64,000 bases of DNA from Cristatella mucedo (lineage: Eukaryota > Bryozoa > Phylactolaemata > Cristatellidae): NCBI GenBank assembly GCA_009760855.2, contig WPIO01000031.1, positions 575,001-639,000 of the forward strand, written 5' to 3'. The first letter of the stretch is position 1. Each line of letters starts with the position of its first letter. The notes under the pieces are model-generated. The model saw nothing but the letters and a program-made list of their open reading frames with translations. It did not search any database and was not told the DNA's origin. This document shows positions 1 to 11,687 of this stretch, piece by piece. The position numbers and the translations under genes were made by a program.

Positions 1-29
1 ATATGCGATTATTCACATCAAGACTCCAT

Positions 30-268
30 CAAGTTTCCTAATGAGATAGGACCTGGACCATTGCATTGCAGGTGCCAGTGAAGCCCGGGCGAGATGAGAG
101 GCCCTCACTTTGTGACCAATAGTATCAAAAGCTGCCGAAAGAAGCAAGAGATACTCTACCTAAGTATGCATTCTTAAGTTGGTCGTTATACACCTGAAGC
201 AATGCCACTCTGTTGAGTGATTAGCTCTGAAACCAGACTGGATTTTACTAGCAAAGTATGAGCCATAA
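30..268 (-). mobile_element. LINE-A fragment
   Basis: Matches the LINE-A reverse transcriptase region at about 34020-34250 (shared words include GTATCAAAAGCTGCCGAAAG and GTGATTAGCTCTGAAACCAG). It breaks abruptly into LINE-B at about 268. Confidence 0.8.
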
Positions 269-3200
269 AAAGGATGAGCCATAGGCGGCAGTAGGAGAGT
301 AGTTGTCGCTGCTTAAGAATCGTGGAAGTGGGTTCCAACGGTCTTTATGCGCAGGAATGGAACAGCTAATTTCCAGTCCATACAGGACCTGAGGGCACGA
401 GGAGGCTGAAACTGGTGCAGCAGTTCAGATAGGTATGGAGGAGCCAAGCCGTGGCGGGCCTTGCGGGTCAGCGTAAGAACTTAACTCCGTATCCGTTGAT
501 CAGCCGGCAGCCATCCTAGCTCTTTCAGCAAAGGAGACACGTGGTCAAACCTCTGTGATTTGCAAACTAGCCTTGCAGCCATATTCATAGCCAGCTGCAG
601 TATCATAATTGCTTTTTTCGGTAGCCCAACCAAAATGAATTACAGTAATGAAGCCGAGACAGAATTGGGGAGCTTGTTAAAATCTTTTGCAAGCCCCCCC
701 CCCCGAAGATAGCTCCTTATCTTAGATAGGGATCGAATGTGGTGGCAAGCTACAGAAGCAGTCTTCTGAATAAAGGTTTTAAAATTTAGGCAGTTGTCGA
801 AAACGATACGTAAACTTCGGTAACGTGCTGACGGTCGCACAACAGTATCACCTATTAGAAGACCAAAGCCTTCTAATCCAGCCACGCGCTTGGGGTGTCC
901 TATGAGCCGCAGTTCAGTTGTATCCTCGTTTAGTTTCAAGAAAATTTTCGACATCCAGGATCGAATGTCGTCAAAGCAAGCATTCAGTTTATCTGTTGCT
1001 GCAGCAGATTCCAGCGGTTTCAATTACAAATACAACTGAGCATCGTCAGCATAAAAGTGACATCCTACTCCATGGACCTTAATCACTTTTCCCGATTGAA
1101 AACGATCGGACGAGTACGATTTCAACCACGCCAGTGCCTCGCCTGCCAGATCGATCGTTGTTCTCAATCATTCAAGTAGGCGTTGAAGGCAGCTGATAGA
1201 TCTAGCAGCGCTAGGGCAGTGACATTCACGTCATCGTTGCTGCATAGGAAGTAATTGGTAACATGGAGGAGAGCAGCTTCAGTATTGCCTCTTAAACCCC
1301 GATTGAAATTTTCGGCCATTTCATCCTGTTCAACGTGTGCTACCAGCTGTTTAGCAACAATTTTTCAAGAATCTTTGACCAAAAAGGAAGACGGGAAACT
1401 GGACGATAGTTTGCAAGGACCTCTGTATCTAATCCAGGCTTTTCAAGTATCGGTCTTACGATTGCCGATTTGAAGGACTTGGGGACAACCCCCTTTTCTC
1501 TTTTTCAAAGAAGCATTAAAAATCTCGGTTAAGGCTGGGCTAATTTGATCTGCCAGTGAAGATCACAGAGATGATGGCATAGGGTCTTCAGGAGACGAGT
1601 TTTTTTTTTACTGAACCTTAAAGTAGCCACATCGCATGCAGAAACCTTGGAAAATCTTTTAAGGAAGGTCACAGGTTGCGATTCCGCACTTGTTTTAGTC
1701 GGAGGGGGTTTTATGGAGGCATAAATGTGCACATTATTTTCAGTAAAGAAGGCTGAAAACTTTTCGGTTGAGTCTATAATATCTGGGGACTGAGACCTCT
1801 CAGAATTGGCCGGCAAATTGTTTCCCGTCATATAAATCTGTTTTGGATCTGATTGGCAGGACCACAGTCTTCGAGTGAAAACAAGAAGCCTTGGCTTTTT
1901 TAAGCATCCGGGTGTGGACTCGAAGGAAGTCTTTCAAAGTAACTAGATCTGGATCCGACCCAGATTTCTTAAAAGAACGTTCTAGAGCCTGCGCTTAACA
2001 TGGTGCATCTTTTGAAGTTTTTTGTAAATTTAAAGGAATCTCCACGACTCTGTACACGGACATAATGTAAGCTAGCGGTCAACTCTGGGTGCCCCCCGTA
2101 TGTGATGTAGATCAAAAGCGTGCCTTGGTCAATGCTTTTCAAAGTTACGTCGCTGGACAGCTTGACACTACTCTGTACGTACAACGTAGCATGAACAGTA
2201 AACGAGACCGAGCAATGATCCCAGAAGGTGAGTGGGCACACCACAAGGTCAGTGGGGCCTACATCCTTAGTGATCATGAGATCTAGGATAGGCCACCGAC
2301 ATGAGTGGTATAATTAACGTGTTGAACCAAACCAAATTTCTCCAAACAGTCAAGAAATGAGTGGACCTGGCTGTTGCTAGGGTTGCTAAGATGAATATTG
2401 AAGTCCCCTGCAATCAGTAACAGCCTGTCACACTCAAATATTTGGGCGATGAACTCCGAAAACTCTTCTATAAACAAGTTTAGACAACCAGAAGAAGGTC
2501 GGTATATCACAACAGTGAGACACTGTCTTTGATGAGGACCTGATTGCAACTGATTCAAACGATGGCCCATGCGAAAAACGGCATATCTTATAGCCAAACG
2601 ATTCACGAACAACATATACAACCCCGCCACCAACCTTGTCAGAACGTATAGACTGATAAAATGAGAGCCCGGGTGATGTGGTCTCGGATATATAGCTACT
2701 GAAACAAAGCGTCATCCAAAAATCGGTAAACAGAAGTGCATCTAGCTTCTCCGGGACAGCTTGATCGTGGATAAGTAACCCCTTGGTTTTTAGCGAGCGG
2801 ACATTTAGCAGGCGGAATTTAAGAGGCAGTCCAACAACTGCGCGACGCTGATTAAGTGGCTCGCATTCAAGTCGGTATGTTGCCGGCCGGCAGAAGCAGC
2901 CCCTTCGAATTTGAAGTGGACCGTGGTAACTTTCTCCGGTCAACGTTTCACAACATGCTGAGGCGCGGCAGGTGACGTAGTTTGACATTCTCCAAGCGGC
3001 AAGTAAGCGACACCACGCCGAAACGGGCTCAAAGAAGCTTATTCACACGGACGCCGCAGCGGGCCAGTACGCCACAGCCCTGCCCGGCATCCTCGACGTT
3101 ATTTCCGGGCCTCTGCCACCCGCTACTTAAATACCACTGCCATAAATCACAACCACATATAAACCAACGGCAGTGTCAGTAATTTTCGCTGGCCCATAAA

Positions 3201-3500
3201 TCACTCAAAGCCATAAACTGGTCCTAGGAGGAATGACAACGCAAACAATGCTATCGAACCATAAACCACTAACACCTTAAACTAGCCACAGGTGAGCTAC
3301 TACCGAAATGAGTGCTAATCGGCGCTGTAAACTTACGGGTCGTAGGTTCGATAGCCGAGATGTTGATAGGGCGAACGCAGGATGCAGGGATGTTCTTACT
3401 GGCCCGATGAAGAAGGCCTGCCGGTAAGTGTCGCTTAATGGTGATTTCGCACCTTATTCTAAGCAGGTCCTGTTTTGAGAAGCGTATCCGAGGACATCTC
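269..3500 (-). mobile_element. LINE-B copy, near full length but decayed
   Basis: Read on the minus strand it runs from an endonuclease region to the reverse transcriptase C-terminus. The endonuclease parts are LLNVRSLKTKGLLIHD near 2830-2780, VVIYRPSSG, and LLIAGDFNIHLSNPSNSQ near 2430. Multiple stops and frameshifts break the frame. The last 200 nt or so of the family, including the (CATTA)n tail, are absent, replaced by a LINE-A piece. The 5' limit near 3500 is approximate. Confidence 0.75.
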
Positions 3501-3582
3501 ATAAGCAGTCACAGCAAAGATAGCAGCGGAATACCCGAAGGTCTCGCGGAGAAATCAGGTAAAGGTCAATACCACGCTTGGA

Positions 3583-3660
3583 GGACTGGGAGAGAGTTGC
3601 TCAAGTTCTCTTGGTCTAGCGTTGCATTTTTTTAGTAGTGACCAGACTACAGCCTACAAT
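3583..3660 (-). mobile_element. LINE-A fragment
   Basis: About 75 nt matching 34330-34400 (shared word GTTGCTCAAGTTCTCTTGGT) next to the 5' side of the LINE-B copy; AT-rich spacer follows to about 3760. Confidence 0.6.
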
Positions 3661-5600
3661 TACAGTAAAAATTAATTAGTTAATTAATTAGTAAAAATAG
3701 TAAAAACATAGTAAAAAAACAGTAAAAAGTAAAACTACTTTAAAAACCGTATCATTACGACTGGCAGTCCTCTCATATCCTTCTTGTTGTGTCGCGAAGG
3801 CAGTCGCGCACAGCAAAAGATCGAGTCGACAATATGGCAGGCAATTTATTAGCGTCGGAAGGAAGCCGCAAGATGGCTCCTGATCGTCATGGCCGATCCT
3901 GGCCCGGAGAAGAGGGAGTTGGAATCTTCTTTAGCTCAGCCATTTAAATGTAGGTATTTTTTCCGCTAAGGTTAGTGGTGCCCAACAATGATTCATGCAG
4001 CCGCGGTAGGCTGGGCATCGGCGTTTGCAGTTATCGCTCTGAGTACGTAAGCTCCAAGTCTACGATAAACTGCCACCAGTTGTCTACGGTACGAGACAAA
4101 TAGGTCCCACCGATTAGGTCCCGGACAAATATCCGTCATATAGGTCCCGAGACAATTAGATCCCGGGACAAGTGGGTACCGGGCGTTTAGGTTCCTCAAA
4201 AAGACGGGTTTCAAACTCGCTTGAGATTCAACATGTTGGCAGTATAACGAAATAAATTAAATCTCATTATAGCTGTATTGTAGTTGTAAATAATATATTA
4301 ATTAAATTAACTATTATGTACATACTTGTTATTTCTAAAATGTATTATAAGATGCATTTATCAGGCACTAATGTCATTGCTTGTTGACTCTCTTTCCTTC
4401 AGAAACCTGTGAGATCGGCCTCGAGGATAATCAGTGAGTTCGCGATCTGCATGCGTTCTGACAATGTTCCAAATACGGCCGTTAAGTGGCGAACCTTGCA
4501 GCGGCGTTGCTCGTAAATAGGAAGTAACATCTGTGCTTACTAATTTACGGAATGACTGTGCGTACACGCCATCTTGAAAATGCATTCGTCTGCAGCTGTT
4601 CCTAAAATGAAGTAGGCCCGTGCGACGACAAATGCTCGCGCGGACGAACAACTGCCCGCGGCTTCTGGGATGAAGCGGTAAAAAAAAACAGCTCGGCAGC
4701 GCGAGTGCGCGCGCTCGCCTCCGCATCAATTGGCACCAGCGAAGCTGGGAAATTAAGGCGGCTGCGGAAATAATGAGCCATAGGCAAAATGGTCAGCGCC
4801 CACGGAGCCTGCCGCAGGCGCTGACGCTCCCCCGCCACCCCCACGCCGCACGGCTAGCCCATCGTCGCCAAAGGCGAGCGCGGTCGCCGCCGCGCAGGAG
4901 CGGCGGTCGTGCCAATCGCCGGGCGTTCCGTAGCCACTGCGCCGTCGCGCAATGAATCCTCATGTGCGGGTAGGTTCTTTCGCGAAAGAAAAAACGCGGG
5001 TGCGGCAAGGACGGGCGGACGTGGCGGGTGCTGGCTGACCTTCGCGGCTGACCTTCGCGGCCACTGTCGGCTGTAGGCGGTTTCGTGCGCGCAGCGAGCG
5101 CCGCTTCCTTGGAGCGGATGATAAGAATAGTTATTATAATCCCCCTCCTCCCCCTCCTCGTCTCCGCACCGCTTCTGTGGCCTCGACGCTACTGTGGCCT
5201 CTCGGGGAAAGCTTTGTAGTTGCTGCCTCCTCCCAATTGTATCTTTTCCGTTCAGTGCATTTTCCGAAGTATTCCGCCTTTCCTCGCGCTACCTCTGCGA
5301 TAACTGCAACGGCGGAGTGCTACAAAAGACCAACTATGGCTGCCGAAATAGTACTCGCGGCTCCTGAATTATAAAGAGTAAGACTAAGAGAAAGACGAGG
5401 AGCTGGTTATGTCATGGCCCAAGTTCTGGTGATTTTAGAAGCCTGAGTCATATAATAGACAAGTCAGTTGAGCCAGGAGGGAGTTGCACCCGAAGCTGTG
5501 CACCGGTCGGCAGTTCAATGACGCTCTGGGCGTCGCACGAGAATTGCTAGTACTAATAATACATTTATGCATCGCCTCAGAGAATTTAATTTATCTCTAT
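3661..5600. other. No gene seen; AT-rich then CpG-rich spacer
   Basis: Holds short AT-rich stretches (3660-3750, 4220-4350), a degenerate minisatellite near 4085-4190 and a CpG-dense block at 4600-5140. No ORF with recognisable protein or consistent splice sites was found. Confidence 0.5.
4085..4190. repeat. Degenerate minisatellite, GACAAATAGGTCCC-type
   Basis: Four to five imperfect units built on GACAA(A)TAGGTCCCG(G) with spacing of about 20-30 nt. Confidence 0.6.
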
Positions 5601-5602
5601 AT

Positions 5603-5715
5603 AATTCATTTATATAGCGCCCCAAGAGAACTTAATCTCTATTCAGGCGATTCACATATGCCTCGGGGCTCGAGCCCACGACCTTATAGGCTCGAGCGCA
5701 CGACCCACGAATTAT
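5603..5715 (-). mobile_element. SINE1 fragment
   Basis: On the minus strand: a B-box-like GGGCTCGAGCCCCGAGGC, then a tail GCCTGAATAGAGATTAAGTT CTCTTGGGGCGCTATATAAA typical of SINE1. The tRNA-like head is degraded. Confidence 0.7.
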
Positions 5716-6002
5716 ATATTTCTTTCTGGGCACTTTAACTTATACTGCAGAGGAAGCATAGCCGTAAGGCTAGTGGCAAATGCACTGTGCCACCATTTAT
5801 AATACGGTTAGTAGTAACATGCCCAGTGTCAGCACGCAGAAGCTTACAAACGACAAATCACAAGGACACAGCAAATGCTTAGAGATAAGGGTACGCTTTT
5901 AGCTTCTTTGTAAAATGTCATCAAGTCAGGCGGTGTCACGCATGCCAACTAAATGAGCGGTTTCAAAAAGATTGGAGACTGGTTGTAAATATAACAATAC
6001 AC

Positions 6003-6175
6003 ATAATTCTTTTGTATAGCGCCCTAAGAGAGCTTAGTCTATATTCAGGCACTGCAAGTATGCCACGGGGTTCGAGCCTACGACCTCAGTCATCAAAAAC
6101 GTTCGCCGTGACCTCGGTCGTTAAAGGCGAGCAGCTTAACCACTGGGTCAAACCATCTCGGCTCAAGCCGCAGCT
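6003..6175 (-). mobile_element. SINE1 copy
   Basis: tRNA-related head (GGTTTGACCCAGTGGTTAAG as A box, GTAGGCTCGAACCCC as B box) and the GGGCGCTATACAAA 3' tail, divergent. Confidence 0.8.
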
Positions 6176-6602
6176 AAGCAATCTGAGTCGCAAAATCGGG
6201 TCGAACGGTGTCTAGCCTGGTTGAGGTGTAGTTCTGATAGGTAAGCTGGAGCCAGCGGATGAAGGTACGGACAGAAAAGTGAGTGGAAAATCCTGGAAGC
6301 CGATAACCCTGCTTAATCGGGAGCCCGCGCAGGTCGGTCAGAAATTTTCCAATGTGGCAACGGCCACGCTCTCTCGACAGATAGACAAGCCCGGCTGCGC
6401 CAACTGTAAGCTCGTTGCACACCTTGGCCGTTGCTGCATGCCCATAGCTCGTCGTCGCGGTCCGATAAACTTCTCTTCGCTAGGGAATTTGGACTTTTGG
6501 CTAAGTCTTAAGATGGCGGACGCTTTTTCATTGCCGCCGCGTTACGCTACTGCCACCATTCCTACGCGCATCGGCGCTGCGCTCACAAGTCGCTAAAAAA
6601 AA

Positions 6603-6775
6603 TCAAATTCATTCGTATAGCGCCCTAAGAGAACTTAATCTCTATTCAGGCCGCTTCACACATATATGCCACTGCGGAGCTCGAGCCCACGACCTCGGTG
6701 GCCTTTGACCTTGGTCAGAGAGTGAGCGCCTTAGCCGCTGAGGGTCAAACCAGCGCGGCGCCAGCCGCGAGCCGC
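6603..6775 (-). mobile_element. SINE1 copy
   Basis: tRNA-derived head with GGTTTGACCCTCAGCGGCTA and B box GTCGTGGGCTCGAGCTC. The tail is GAGATTAAGTTCTCTTAGGG CGCTATACGAATG. A (CT)n array follows on the head side. Confidence 0.82.
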
Positions 6776-6801
6776 TCCAAGACTCGGTGCTTTCTCGCGG
6801 C

Positions 6802-6804
<3 letters not shown>

Positions 6805-6851
<47 letters not shown>

Positions 6852-6853
6852 CA
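6805..6853. repeat. (CT)n then (GC)n microsatellite
   Basis: About 30 nt of CT repeat followed by about 17 nt of GC repeat, adjoining the head of a SINE1 copy. Confidence 0.95.
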
Positions 6854-7047
6854 CGGATCGCGGACTGGCAGCGTCGCGAGCTCTTTTGTTGCGGCCTGGG
6901 GACATTAATCCAGGTGCCGTCAAAGCGCGCGTTTTCGATGGCATTTTCATCGGCGCAAACGACCCTGATCGTGCGAACTCTGGCGGCGCTGCTAACGGCC
7001 AAGATACTTCAGCTGAGGCCGAGCACTCCTGCGTACGCTGTCGTTGG

Positions 7048-7073
7048 GCGCCTGGCTGGTCCCAGCCAGGCGC
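7048..7073. repeat. Inverted repeat, 12-bp arms
   Basis: GCGCCTGGCTGG, TC, then the exact complement; followed by a short tandem of AGTACTGCAAGGC. Confidence 0.97.
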
Positions 7074-7299
7074 AGCTCGCTCAGCCAGTACTGCAAGGCA
7101 GTACTGCAAGGCAGTACTCAGGAGTTGATGCGAATCACGAATCGCTGTGCCTTAATGCTTAAACGACCGCTAACGTTCTCGCCTGCGACGTAGAAGTTGC
7201 GGCGGCGGACGGACGAGTGATTGAGCGTTTAAAACTTCGAGAAAAAAGAACGCCCTACACACGCTGCGGCCTTCTTAGATTTTGCAGCCGCCGCCACTG

Positions 7300-7640
7300 C
7301 AATAACTGTCGTTGTATTACTGTGGCTCCGGCGGCGGTGGCAGTTCTAGTGGAGTCTCGCGGCGGAGGCGCAAGGCGCAAGGCGCGAACGCTAAGCGAGA
7401 CTCCCAGTCCAGCCTATTATCTCACGCGTTCGCACACGCGAGCTGGCTGAGTCACCGCTAATGGGGTGTGCAGCTGTGGCGGGCGACATCCGCTGCATCA
7501 AAGCCGAGACGCCGCGCCGAGTCGATTGCATAACCACCGTCTGCTGGCGGGACGTGCATTAGCGGCCGCCAGACTGACGCTGCTTCGCTAATTGCATTAG
7601 CAGAAGCAGCGGGCGCTCACAAAATCCCTTCCCCCCCCCA
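7300..7640 (+). repeat. Dispersed direct repeat, copy 1
   Basis: Shares an ordered series of words with 8635-8890: ACTGTGGCTCCGGC, GGAGTCTC, CATTAGCGGCCG and GCTGCTTCGCTAATT (copy 2 has ACAGTGGCTCCGGC, GGAGTCTC, CATTAGTGGCCG and GCTGCTGCGCTAATT). Identity unknown. Confidence 0.5.
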
Positions 7641-7999
7641 TAGAAAATAGAGCCATTAGTCCGCCAGTCTGGCTAGAGAGGAGGCGCCCCTCCCGACTGG
7701 AAAGTCGTGCGGCCGTCGGTTCCCGCGCGCACTTCTCCGCCGCCGCCGCCGCCGCCTGCTCGGACGGCGGCCCCGAAGCATAAGCTGTCGCCCCGTCCTG
7801 CAGTACGTCGTTCGTGCTCTGCTCAGGTGGCTAATATCGACATTGGAGCATTCTGACCGGCTTAACCGGGACGCCGACTACGCGACCGCAACTCGCAGTA
7901 GGCACACTAAGTCAGCACGGCCCCGCACGAGTAGCCCGCCACGCCAGCCGCCCACTTTAGACAAAGCCGGCGCGCGGCTTCCAGTGTCAGGCGGCTACC

Positions 8000-8631
8000 G
8001 CCGCGGTCGCCGCCGCGCGAGCCCCAGTGGCCGGTCCCACGCGCCGCGCCGCCGCCGACCGATACGGCGGCGGTGGCGGCGGGAACCACTCCGGCTCATC
8101 AATAATACGGCGCCGTCGTTCTCGGGGCACCGCTCCGCCGAATCAATCTCGCGGTCGTGCTTCTCTGCGCCGCCCTGCACCGAGACAGCGGCTCGTGCGC
8201 AGGGCGGCGCAGTGCGCCGTGCGCCGCCGCCGCCGCCGAGACGCTCTCGCCGCTGCGCTTCTCCGCCCAGACGCTCGCGAGCCGCCATCTCAGCTCCGGC
8301 GAGCTGCTCCTGCTCCAGCCGGAACCTATCGGCCTCAAGCTCTCGGCCTCCTCAACAGTCAGCCACGAGAGCGTCGGAATTAACTCGCTGCGCAGCCTGT
8401 GGTAGTCTTGCTTTATGTCGGCCGGATGGGCACCCCAACAATATTGTCGTCCAGACACACTGGCACAACGCGGTTTAACGGCATCGCAATATTTAGCCTT
8501 GCTACTGTCTTCTCTAGCGTCAGAAGCCACGGCATAAAGTGCCCTCCATCGTTAACCATTGCACACCTCAGTACCGGCGTCTCATCTAGGCCATGGAAGG
8601 TCCGGTACTCTTTTCGGCACGAGTAAACCAT
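8000..8631 (-). pseudogene. Possible frameshifted coding remnant
   Basis: The minus-strand ORF 8631-8413 starts MVYSCRKEYRTFHGLDETPV and reads like protein (GGHFMPWLLTLEKTVARLNI, VPVCLDDNIVGVPIRP). Immediately downstream, after a 1-nt shift, a second frame continues DIKQDYHRLRSELIPTLSWL TVEEAES. A third frame reads ELEADRFRLEQEQLAGAEMA, coiled-coil-like. I recognise no family. It may be a decayed gene, an undetected spliced gene or chance in GC-rich DNA. Confidence 0.25.
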
Positions 8632-8634
8632 CCT

Positions 8635-8890
8635 CTGCTACCAGTTGTCATACTTACAGTGGCTCCGGCAGTTCTTGAGGAGTCTCACTGAGACCCACAA
8701 GCGCGGACACGAGCGATAAACGAGAATCCCGCCCGCCCTGCCCCCGCGCCCAGTGTATTCTCTCGCACGTGCATATATATACGCATTATTATTAACTGCC
8801 CAACCATCTGCTGCACGTGGACATACATTAGTGGCCGAATGCTGCTGCGCTAATTAAATACGCAGAAACACCAGGCGCTAACAACATTGT
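8635..8890 (+). repeat. Dispersed direct repeat, copy 2
   Basis: Diverged partner of 7300-7640 in the same orientation, 1.3 kb away; ends with AGGCGCTAACAACATTG where copy 1 has GGGCGCTCACAAAATCC. Confidence 0.5.
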
Positions 8891-9419
8891 CACATCTCGT
8901 TCTAGGCGTAGCAGTAGACAAGACCTTCTTTCAAGGGCAGGGGAAGCACGCCGACTCCCGAAGCAGGACCGCCTCGCTCGAGGATGACCCGCTCAGGCGG
9001 AGCCACTTCCGGAGCCGTGTAATCCTTCGACACCCTCGCCCCAGCAGGGGTACGTGGGGCTACTTCCCCCCCCCCTTTCGAAGCCCGATAGCTGTTCAGG
9101 CCACGGGGGCTATCCTTATTTTATTCACAATCAGATTTGGAGTGGAGCGCGGAGTTCGGTGGCCCGCGACCGTCGCACGCGGAGTCGTATGCGGAGTCAC
9201 GTTCGGAGCAGACGGGGGCGGACAAATCCGAGTGCCGCAATGCGGCACCTACATACAAGTCGCAAGCCGTGCCCCCCCCCCCCGACGCTTCACCACGCAT
9301 TCGTCACGCATCGGCGCGGTACGCGAACTGGTGGCGTTACGGGCGCTGCTCGTGCGGCCGTTCGCGTACGTTAACGCCGAGGCAGCCACGCCGCGCCGCT
9401 GTAACAATAGCATCCGCCG

Positions 9420-9600
9420 AGTTCGTCTACGGTCGTGACGTCACAGCAGCCGTCATCAATGCTTTCCTCGCCGCCGCGCGAGCTGCAGCGCAAGCTGCGA
9501 TAGTTTTTCCCGAAGACGAGCGCCAGCGACGAGCGCTCCGAGCGGCGGCCGCTGCGGCCAGCATGGATCGCGCAGCATCGGACGGCATTTCGCGAAAGGC
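9420..9600 (+). other. Coding-like open segment with CRE, function unknown
   Basis: A plus-strand frame reads GRDVTAAVINAFLAAARAAA then IVFPEDERQRRALRAAAAAA, ending near a possible AAG|GCGAGT donor. A perfect TGACGTCA (CRE) lies at 9436-9443. Ala/Arg-rich frames are easily produced by GC-rich DNA, so this is only a candidate. Confidence 0.2.
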
Positions 9601-10060
9601 GAGTGGCTGCCCCGGCCGACTTACTCCGCCTGCACGCTCACGGCGCCCGCCGCTCGGTCGGGCTCGTATCCGGTCATGTCCAGGCAGGTCGATGCCGGCA
9701 AGCACGCTTTCCAGATAGAGTCAGCGTGTGCAACCTCGTCGATCGTCCTCGTCGAGCGACCGATCGTCCGATCGCGAGGGAGCCCGATCTCCAAGTGGCG
9801 GCCAGGCTGCGGCTGGGGGCCGGCCTTTTTTTAATTGCCGCGGCGCGTCACGCGTGCGTCAGCCCCCCCCCCCCCGCGTCACTGACCCGGGAGCGCCACG
9901 CCCTCACCGCGAGAAGCAGCGCCAGTTTGATCCTAGCCGTCGCCATCGGCCTGTCTTACCCTAGCCGTCGCCGTCGGCGTGGCTGGTCGGCTCTTTTTTT
10001 TACCACGAGCTCACTCATATTCGGGGGGCAAAACTGTAGCACCTGCCAAGAGGGCCGGAG

Positions 10061-10062
<2 letters not shown>

Positions 10063-10122
<60 letters not shown>

Positions 10123-10231
10123 AGAGAGAGAGAGAGAGACAGAGACAGAGAGAGAGAGAGACAGAGAGAGAGACAGAGAGAGACAGAGAGAGAGACGAGA
10201 GACAGATATAGACAGACAGACAGATATAGAC

Positions 10232-10286
<55 letters not shown>

Positions 10287-10288
10287 AC
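10063..10288. repeat. (GA)n/(GACA)n microsatellite
   Basis: Compound GA repeat with interspersed GACAGA and a GATATAGACAGACAGA segment; adjoins the split SINE2. Confidence 0.97.
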
Positions 10289-10296
10289 AATAAAGG

Positions 10297-11090
10297 TGGC
10301 CGAATTCAGCAGCCTCATTTGCACAGCGGCCGAGGAGCCTTTCCGGGCACCGCAGCCGCTTGTAATGTAATGTAATGTATCTCCGTCAGTAACTCCACAA
10401 AGTCATAAAGACCATGTGGGCGTTACGCAGGAGAGTTTTGTATAGCGCACTCACAGCCTAAGCGGCTTTCGGTACGCATTCGGTAGCCAACAGACTTCGT
10501 CTCACGCGACAAAGAGAAAGTGGGAAGCATAGCAGAGTCAGGAGAGCAGTTGAGGTAGTGAGTAGCATAGGAGTAGCAGTTCAGGACCGCTGAAAAAGAT
10601 GTGCCATAGTCGGCATCAGGAGAGTAGATGTCGTTGCGTAAGAATTGTGGAAGCGAGTTCCACAGTCTAGGACCTGCAGAGCTAAAGCTTCTGTCGCCAA
10701 CTGTCTGTAAGCGGAGGAATTGGACAGCTAATTTATTGTCCACACAGGACCTGAGGGCGCGAACAGGCTGAAACTGATGTAGCAGTTCAGCTAGGTATGA
10801 AGGAGCCAAGCCGTGGCGGGCCTTGTGGGTCAGCGTAAGAACTTTGCTCCGTATCCTTTGCTCAACCGGCAACCATCCTAGCTCTTCCAGCAAAGGTGAA
10901 ACGTGCTCAAACCGCTAGGACTTGAAGACCAGCCTTGCAGCCATATTCATAGTCCGCTGTAGTGGCATAATAGCTTTCTTTGGTAGCTCAGCCGCAGTGG
11001 GCAATAAAACAATCCCCCCACTCCAGGACTCGAAGCCACGACACGAAGGGGCACGTAGAGCGGGCGCCTTAGCCCTGGGCTGAGACCTAG
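10297..11090 (-). mobile_element. SINE2 copy split by a LINE-B insertion
   Basis: The tail half lies at 10297-10356 (minus: GGCTCCTCGGCCGCTGTGCA) and the head half at 10994-11090 (minus: GTGGCTTCGAGTCCTGGAGT, TTTTATTGCCCACTGC). LINE-B occupies the gap, with a short duplicated CCGCAG at each edge. Confidence 0.7.
10357..10993 (-). mobile_element. LINE-B 3' end with (CATTA)n tail
   Basis: Minus frame 10893-10423 encodes LEELGWLPVEQRIRSKVLTL, THKARHGLAPSYLAELLHQF and AGPRLWNSLPQFLRNDIYSP, the C-terminal domain of the reverse transcriptase ORF. It ends at ACGGAGATACATTACATTAC. It is strongly 5'-truncated. Confidence 0.88.
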
Positions 11091-11687
11091 GAGCTCGCGA
11101 GCGCCGGTCTGAATTCTCGAGCCACCGCCTCGGCTGTCAAAGCTTCGCTAGAGCTGCCTCACTCGCACCGACTCGAGAACGGTTTACGGCGGACGGATTC
11201 TAGGGCGCCAGGAGGAGCCCCGCTGCTGAGGAGAGGGCGGAGAGGAGTCGCTTCCGGTCCTCCATCTCGCGCCGGGCTGCGGGCTCGGCGTGAGCCGGTT
11301 AAAGCCGGCAGCAAACCGTCTGTCTGGGCATGAGCCACCCCCCACCCACCGGATTCCGGTGAGGGACGCTAGGTAGCTAGCTAGGGAGGATCGCGGCGCT
11401 AGGTCGCGGGCGACCGACATCGCTGACCTCTGACCTACAAGTGCCGGCGTCGCTCGGCGGCGGGGGAGAGGAAGAGCGGGCCTCGGTCGGTCGCCACTTG
11501 GTCGCGCAGGCGACGCTCGCCGAGGTGTCTCGGCGAGTGCGGCCCGGCCGGAAAGTCTCCACTCCGCGCGCGCGCGTGCGAGTTTCATCCGACGCCGCCG
11601 CCGCCGCCGACGCCGCTCGGACGCTCATCGTTCGAGCGGACGCGGAAGAGTCGGCGCTTCTCGACGCCTCGAAACGCCTCATTTCAG

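Noticed and set aside
9956-10324. ORFs of Ser-Leu or Arg-Glu repeats, here and at the other CT/GA arrays
   Set aside because: Translations of dinucleotide microsatellites, not genes.
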